From positions 1 to 19,028 of the forward strand of contig CAZCXI010000058.1 in the NCBI GenBank assembly GCA_964502635.1: a stretch of DNA of 19,028 nt. Direction: 5' to 3'. Shown piece by piece: positions 15,262 through 19,028 of the stretch. Position numbers and translations under genes: made by a program. The DNA comes from C00003060 sp964502635. Its GTDB lineage: Bacteria > Desulfobacterota > Desulfobacteria > Desulfobacterales > C00003060. The notes beneath the pieces were generated by a model. That model was not told where the DNA came from, did no database searches, and saw only the letters and a program-made list of their open reading frames with translations. Positions within the stretch are counted from its first letter, which is position 1. Each line of letters opens with the position of its first letter.

Positions 15262-15300
15262 CATATACTGAACGTCGTTCAGTTTGTCAACATCGTTCAA
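15262..15300 (-). promoter_or_regulatory. tetR-efflux operon promoter with embedded operator
   Basis: On the minus strand: -35 TTGACA (15290-15285), 17-bp spacer, -10 TATATG (15267-15262). The spacer region contains the perfect palindrome ACTGAACGTCGTTCAGT (plus strand, 15267-15283; 8-1-8), typical of TetR-family operators. A related half-site GAACGATGTT lies just upstream (15298-15289), suggesting a second, weaker site. Repression by the adjacent TetR protein is a strong inference. Confidence 0.8.
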
Positions 15301-15425
15301 ACAGGCACAAGACCTTTCTTTGTCCACGCGTCCAACAACGCCGCTATACGGATGACATGTGTTGTACTTCTGCAGAGCCCCTTCACTGGAACGGACCCAT
15401 GACCTGCCGCTTGCCGTTCTCATGA

Positions 15426-15635
15426 ATGGAGATGCTCAAGGCGTATCTGGACACGAGCGGTGAGCGGACACTGTTTCTAGGTCTCGACATCGAGTGGGAC
15501 AGGCCGCATTTTGGGTTTCAGGCAACCCTTCTCAAAAAAATCGAGTTGGAATTGGGCCAACGGCAAGGTTATGTTTTCATCGATAGGATTCAGCGTGAAG
15601 AGGATGCAGGCTTTGTTTTTGCAGGGCCTTTTTGA
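15426..15635 (+). CDS. Short ORF of unknown function, possibly a remnant
   Basis: 69 codons. The protein alternates hydrophobic strands and charged turns (TLFLGLDIEWDRPHFGFQ, then GYVFIDRIQREEDAGFVFAG) and looks protein-like, but I recognise no family. An in-frame TGA directly precedes the ATG, and no ribosome-binding site is visible for it. The ORF ends 3 bp before repeat copy C. It may be the 3' part of a damaged gene. Confidence 0.3.
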   Translation: MEMLKAYLDTSGERTLFLGLDIEWDRPHFGFQATLLKKIELELGQRQGYVFIDRIQREEDAGFVFAGPF

Positions 15636-15637
15636 TC

Positions 15638-15758
15638 TTGAACCGAAAAAGCGAGCGCATTCCCCGTAGCTTGCTGCGGGGTTAGCGAGCGTATCTATAA
15701 AGGTCAGCGTTCCTTACGGTCGAAGATTCCCTGTAGCTTGCTACAGGGAGCTTCAATC
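15638..15758 (-). repeat. Dispersed hairpin repeat, copy C (inverted)
   Basis: Read on the minus strand this is an almost exact match of copy A: GATTGAAGC, hairpin CCCTGTAGCAAGCTACAGGG, AATCTTCGACCGTAAGGAAC, GATACGCTCGCTAA, hairpin CCCCGCAGCAAGCTACGGGG, GCGCTCGCTTTTTCGGTTCAA. The two hairpins are fully intact. Confidence 0.85.
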
Positions 15759-16004
15759 ATCCTTCCGGGCTCCGGTAGCAGGGTAAATGCTACCCGGTCT
15801 AATTAAAAGGCCCAAGAAAAACGCTGATGCATTGGGACGGGGAATTCACTCGCTTTTTGCGGTTCAAATGGCCTCGAGATTAGATTTTGAAACCAATATC
15901 ACAAGAATCCCGGGACTGGCAGGAACGGAGATCTATGCCAGGTATACGTGACTCCGCGCCGATTGGCTGGGGCTGCTACATAGTCGTCCCTGAAAAAGTC
16001 GCTA
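15759..16004. repeat. Gap with hairpin and forward repeat tail, next to the IS fragment
   Basis: No gene. A bulged hairpin CCGGTAGCA / TGCTACCCGG lies at 15772-15797. From about 15838 to 15942 (plus strand) the sequence CTCGCTTTTTGCGGTTCAAA, then TGGCCTCGAGATTAGATTTT, then GGCAGGAACGGAGATCTATG matches the tail of copy B. Copy C and this tail are therefore head-to-head inverted. The stretch 15980-16003 (TAGTCGTCCCTGAAAAAGTC) may be a terminal sequence of the adjacent IS; no partner end was found. Confidence 0.6.
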
Positions 16005-16637
16005 TTAGGCGAGCATTAGTGCCTGCCGTTCGGGAAGAGATGTGAGCCTAGTGCTTTTTGAACCGAGATAGAGCCAGGGGAAAAGAAACGAAAAGAAGGT
16101 CTTAAGCAGCTTTCTCAGATTGAAGCCGCAGGCGGCGAGTATGGCATTGATTCGGTCGCCGTCACATCCAAGAAGATGGTTACGCTCCATCCGATTGTCC
16201 GACTTTGGATGACCTATCACCGGTTCTATGGCTGACCGACACCTTAACCATCGCCATTTTGATCGTGGTAGACTTCGTTTCTTCTTATTTGACAGATGTA
16301 CCTTCGTGTCCTCGACATCACGGGTAGCTCCCCGGTAGCCCTTGTCACAATAGGCGTTGGCTGGATGCCAGCCCGTTATTCTTTCGGTCTGTTCAATGGC
16401 GCGCTTCAGTGTGTGTCCGTCATAAGGATTACCGTGAATGCTGTCAATGCCAACTACCCTGTTGTCTTTAGAAGTAGTAACCACTGAGACCTTGCATCCA
16501 AACTCATAACGCTTGTGCACTTCACCCTTACAAATGCACTCAACTTCCGGGGCATGAACACTGTAAAGCTTGTTTTTATCTTTTTGCTGCTGTCGAAAAA
16601 GACGATCTGCTGTTCTCCCTGATTTTCCATTCTGCAT
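16005..16637 (-). pseudogene. 5'-truncated IS5-type transposase (DDE)
   Basis: 210 aa of open frame. KLYSVHAPEVECI, HKRYEFGCKVSVVTT, GNPYDGHTL, CDKGYRGA and RSAIEPVIGHPKSDNRMERN are signatures of the C-terminal half of IS5/IS1182-like transposases, giving two late catalytic positions (Asp98 and Glu138 of this frame). The N-terminal half with the first catalytic Asp is missing: the frame is closed by TAG near 16665, and the next sequence upstream encodes no transposase before the hemerythrin gene begins. It is therefore a dead remnant. Confidence 0.8.
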
Positions 16638-16735
16638 CGACCTCGTCCGGATTGCCTAACAAATCATCTGGGTCAGCACTCAGTCCACGTCGAATCTTCT
16701 CACTTGTAACGGTTTTCTGCTTCGCTAACGACATC

Positions 16736-17242
16736 CTAATATTTCTGATGTACAAACTGCCTGTCAAATTCATACTCTTCTTTTAGCATCGCGTCCTTTT
16801 CTTGCTGTGTAAAGTAGTCCATGACAGGAATGAAGAAACGTTTATCTTCCTTTTCGATGTGCTTGGGATAGAAATAGACTAACGCTGCCATACGATCCAC
16901 AATTGTAGGGAGGGCTTCGACCTTACCCTGTTGGTACTGCTCTTTCGCGTCTAACAGTTCTCTTGTGGTCTTTCTCCCCCAGCGATGCTCGTCAACTAGT
17001 TCCTTCATTGTCTTTTTATATTCCTCAGACATTGCCTTCTTCTCTAGCTCACGAAAGAGAATATTCTCCTCTTTTCCGTGGTGGCAACGATCCGCATAAG
17101 TTCTGATGAAATCTACCGCGGTCTCGATGAATACCGGGTCGGCTGTTCCTTCCGTTTCCATGCGATGTAGCTCCTTTTCCATGGCTTTGATCATCTTTTC
17201 GATAAGTCGATGTTCTATCATCAAAGGGCCAATTGGCAGCAT
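16736..17242 (-). CDS. Hemerythrin-domain protein
   Basis: 168 aa, a four-helix bundle that binds a diiron site. The His/Glu ligand pattern is visible: EHRLIEKM near the N-terminus, CHHGKEE, DEHRWGR and KHIEKEDKRFF. Single-domain prokaryotic hemerythrins bind O2 or handle NO and iron, so in an anaerobe a protective role is plausible (inference). The start is the second ATG (17242), because AGGAGG lies 8 nt before it but only 2 nt before the ATG at 17248. It is co-directional with the MetE-like gene, 74 bp downstream of it, with its own strong ribosome-binding site. The IS remnant abuts its 3' end. Confidence 0.88.
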   Translation of the reverse strand: MLPIGPLMIEHRLIEKMIKAMEKELHRMETEGTADPVFIETAVDFIRTYADRCHHGKEENILFRELEKKAMSEEYKKTMKELVDEHRWGRKTTRELLDAKEQYQQGKVEALPTIVDRMAALVYFYPKHIEKEDKRFFIPVMDYFTQQEKDAMLKEEYEFDRQFVHQKY

Positions 17243-17316
17243 GGTCATTGCCTCCTTTCGAGTAGATGCTGATTCTTGGACTCACTACAATGAATCTTGA
17301 GGTCTATCTTCAACCT

Positions 17317-18342
17317 TCACAACAGTCTGTATTTTCCACGAAGCTTCAAAGATAGCTTTTGGACCAGTTCGAATGCCTTCTCAACGGTCTTCCCACCATC
17401 GGGGTTCACGAGGCAACACGTTGCAGGAGAAAGCATACTCCGGGAGAGAAGAAACTCAAAATCGATACCACTCTTACCCAAAGCTTTCCATGTCTCGTCC
17501 AGGCGTCTCTGCAGCGAGTCCACATTGTCCTTTTCAAAAGGCTCGCTGTTTGTGGGAACTATACCCCAGACAAGAGTTCCTCCCCGCTCCAAGAACTTTC
17601 GAATCGATTTCGCGTAACCCACAAACACCTCACCGTTCGTATGGACATCAAGAGATAGAATATCAATGTCCAGTCCAAGGAGAAAATCCCAATCTGGATT
17701 TCCACATAAATGTATCCCGCGAGGTCTCTCTATCATGGAGAAAAAGGTCTCCATGTCAGCCCGCGCGGCTTGATCTCCATATCCCGACATTGCGCTGAAC
17801 ACAAACTGAAGCCCAGGTTCATCCAAATACATGAAGGCATTGGGATTGCGTTCTTTAAGCCGGCTCAATTGAACGTTTGCCCTCTTGGCCATGAATTCCA
17901 GCAAAAACGGTCGAATCATGTCGTCAAAAAGAATGGGGCGATCATCTTGATCGACTACATTGAACCCAAAGCTCACGGGTCCTTCGAGTTGCCCGCGGAT
18001 AGCTGGCCGGTCGGACAAATCTAACGCCAGAAAACGCCTGTAAACAACCGAATACGTATCACTGATGTCAAAATATCCTGGTTCATTGAAATGGACCATG
18101 GTCTCTTCAAATTCGTCCAGAAACTTCTCAATGGAAAAACGCAGGGTGCGCCTTTCTAGGTCGAGCAGAATGCCGGGGAAGTGCTCTGAGGCCTGGACAT
18201 ACATGTCTTCGCAGTAGCTGAAAAGCGGGAGCTGCGGCCAGAACGGCACATCCACGGATAGAGCTAACTCAAGTGCCTTGTCCACGTCCCTATGCGGCAT
18301 CACCGCCATTGCTGTGGTGAGTAAGTTCCCGGGTATAGGCAT
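17317..18342 (-). CDS. Short MetE/UROD-like protein (cobalamin-independent methionine synthase superfamily)
   Basis: 341 aa, half the length of classical MetE, fitting the single-barrel MetE/UROD-like group. The zinc ligands of MetE-type methyltransferases can be placed: His211 and Cys213 in IHLCGN, and Cys309/Cys310 in LSPATCCLV. Other barrel markers are LTTAMAVMPHRDVDKALELA at the N-terminus, YLDEPGLQF (172-180), LSLDVH and GGTLVWGIVPT. A thiol-activating methyltransferase using an unusual methyl donor such as a corrinoid protein is likely, but the substrate is unknown. There is no good ribosome-binding site before the ATG at 18342; the start is kept because the N-terminus matches the family as I remember it. 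Confidence 0.8.
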   Translation of the reverse strand: MPIPGNLLTTAMAVMPHRDVDKALELALSVDVPFWPQLPLFSYCEDMYVQASEHFPGILLDLERRTLRFSIEKFLDEFEETMVHFNEPGYFDISDTYSVVYRRFLALDLSDRPAIRGQLEGPVSFGFNVVDQDDRPILFDDMIRPFLLEFMAKRANVQLSRLKERNPNAFMYLDEPGLQFVFSAMSGYGDQAARADMETFFSMIERPRGIHLCGNPDWDFLLGLDIDILSLDVHTNGEVFVGYAKSIRKFLERGGTLVWGIVPTNSEPFEKDNVDSLQRRLDETWKALGKSGIDFEFLLSRSMLSPATCCLVNPDGGKTVEKAFELVQKLSLKLRGKYRLL

Positions 18343-18600
18343 CTAGCGTGAAAAGCGAGGTAAAGCGTCAGGCTGTCCTCTCCTCCCGTTACCAATGTAG
18401 CGGGAAATGGGCTTCGGCGTCAAGGAGAGAGGGATCACAAGATCCGGCGAATTGGCCTTCGAGGCCCTGAAAGGCCCGGTAAAAAATACCAGAGTCGGCG
18501 GACACGGAGAGTCTACAATATATGGTGGATCGACTCGGTCAATGGGGAGTGACAATCTTGCCAACCAGTTGATTTTTGTATTTTTTGCTGTTTCAAGTGT
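18343..18600. other. Gap upstream of the MetE-like gene
   Basis: No supported gene. Both strands are open here for about 70 codons (minus 18343-18564, plus 18407-18613), but both predicted proteins are Ser/Pro/Gly/Arg-rich with no domain and no ribosome-binding site. A promoter for the MetE-like gene must lie here, but I could not find a consensus pair. Confidence 0.35.
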
Positions 18601-18810
18601 GATGGTTTCGTAAAAAGTCGATTTTACTCACTCCGTGAACATTTTGGGGGCTCTTAAGATGTTCAGCTAAAATGCTAACACGCAGTGAAGCTTTGCGCTC
18701 AACTCGGGCTAAGGCCCTCAAACAGTTAGCATTTTTTAACGCCAAACATCTTAAGTGCCTTTCTCCCAAAATGCTCAATATCGTTCGCAAAATACTTTTT
18801 ACGAGTCTGT
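18601..18810. mobile_element. 210-bp near-palindromic MITE-like element
   Basis: Four matched perfect blocks run inward on both sides of an axis near 18706: TCGTAAAAAGT (18608-18618) with ACTTTTTACGA (18794-18804); CATTTTGGG (18640-18648) with CCCAAAATG (18765-18773); CTTAAGATGTT (18653-18663) with AACATCTTAAG (18745-18755); AAAATGCTAAC (18669-18679) with GTTAGCATTTT (18725-18735). The centre holds GGGCTAAGGCCC. The 7-bp direct repeat CAAGTGT flanks it at 18594-18600 and 18811-18817, as a target-site duplication would. There is no ORF, so it would depend on a transposase elsewhere. Confidence 0.8.
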
Positions 18811-18817
18811 CAAGTGT

Positions 18818-19028
18818 AAATCACAACGCTGCCGGATTGGCAAGATTCAAAAGGTGTTTGGATGTCTTTTTGTTGCTAGCTGAGGCAGGGATCTTGCCAT
18901 ATTGGTTCTGTAGATATCATGATGCAGTCGACCCGTGATAACAGACGCCCAGCCCGCCCAAGAGTGCCTAAGAGAGACCTTTGCAGAACCTCGAAAAGCG
19001 ACAATTATGAGGTTTTTGGGGTACCCAC
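18818..19028. other. Right end of window, no gene seen
   Basis: No supported ORF. A weak stem AACCTC (18987-18992) / GAGGTT (19009-19014) with a 16-nt loop runs into five T residues and could be a plus-strand terminator, but no upstream plus-strand gene is visible. Confidence 0.3.

Noticed and set aside
16576..16773. 65-codon minus frame between transposase and hemerythrin as the missing transposase N-terminus
   Set aside because: Its sequence shows no transposase motif and it overlaps both neighbours in other frames.
18343..18613. Overlapping open frames on both strands upstream of the MetE-like gene
   Set aside because: Low-complexity Ser/Pro/Gly/Arg proteins without domains. I briefly suspected a group II intron margin but found no domain V or reverse transcriptase.

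Overview
The window looks like a chromosomal segment of an anaerobic, sulfate-reducer-type bacterium (Desulfobacterota / former Deltaproteobacteria). This is inferred from gene content: an octaheme c-type cytochrome of the hydroxylamine-oxidoreductase type, a two-cluster ferredoxin-like protein, a rubredoxin-like Cys-rich protein, an Rrf2 regulator with a cysteine cluster, a hemerythrin, a short MetE/UROD-like protein, a PAS-rich hybrid kinase, and many palindromic intergenic repeats. No rRNA, tRNA or CRISPR array was seen.

Layout. (1) 1-1720: larE on the minus strand, divergent from an Rrf2 regulator whose promoter (TTGACA, 17 bp, TATAGT) overlaps a dyad. Just behind it lies a broken 5' fragment of fdhD, interrupted by a 19-nt perfect palindrome and ending at a dispersed repeat. 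(2) 2001-5498: a plus-strand redox block of four genes: zinc-ribbon/HD-domain protein, ferredoxin-like protein (ATGA overlap), rubredoxin-like protein and exported octaheme cytochrome. An FNR/HcpR-like palindrome lies 140 bp upstream. (3) 5499-6240: gene-poor, with a long copy of the repeat. (4) 6241-10212: minus-strand genes: a soluble PAS-PAS-HisKA-HATPase-REC hybrid kinase, an orphan FlaG-like protein and a four-helix membrane protein, with sizeable non-coding gaps. (5) 10213-15300: a minus-strand efflux operon tetR > membrane-fusion protein > RND pump > 61-codon secretin-N-domain-like ORF. The tetR promoter carries a perfect 17-bp operator palindrome in its spacer. No outer-membrane channel gene is present. 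(6) 15426-16637: an unrecognised short ORF, inverted repeat copies and a 5'-truncated IS5-type transposase. (7) 16736-18342: hemerythrin and a MetE-like protein, minus strand. (8) 18343-19028: no supported gene, but a 210-bp near-perfect palindrome flanked by a 7-bp direct repeat (MITE-like).

The strongest non-textbook signals are the palindromic elements: a four-locus hairpin repeat family with one swapped hairpin arm, a short palindrome sitting exactly at an fdhD reading-frame break, and the 210-bp MITE-like palindrome. The most interesting gene-level candidate is the HD / ferredoxin / rubredoxin / octaheme-cytochrome block, which could be a nitrogen-oxide or redox-stress module. That role is inference. 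I do not see clear proof of a wholly new system.
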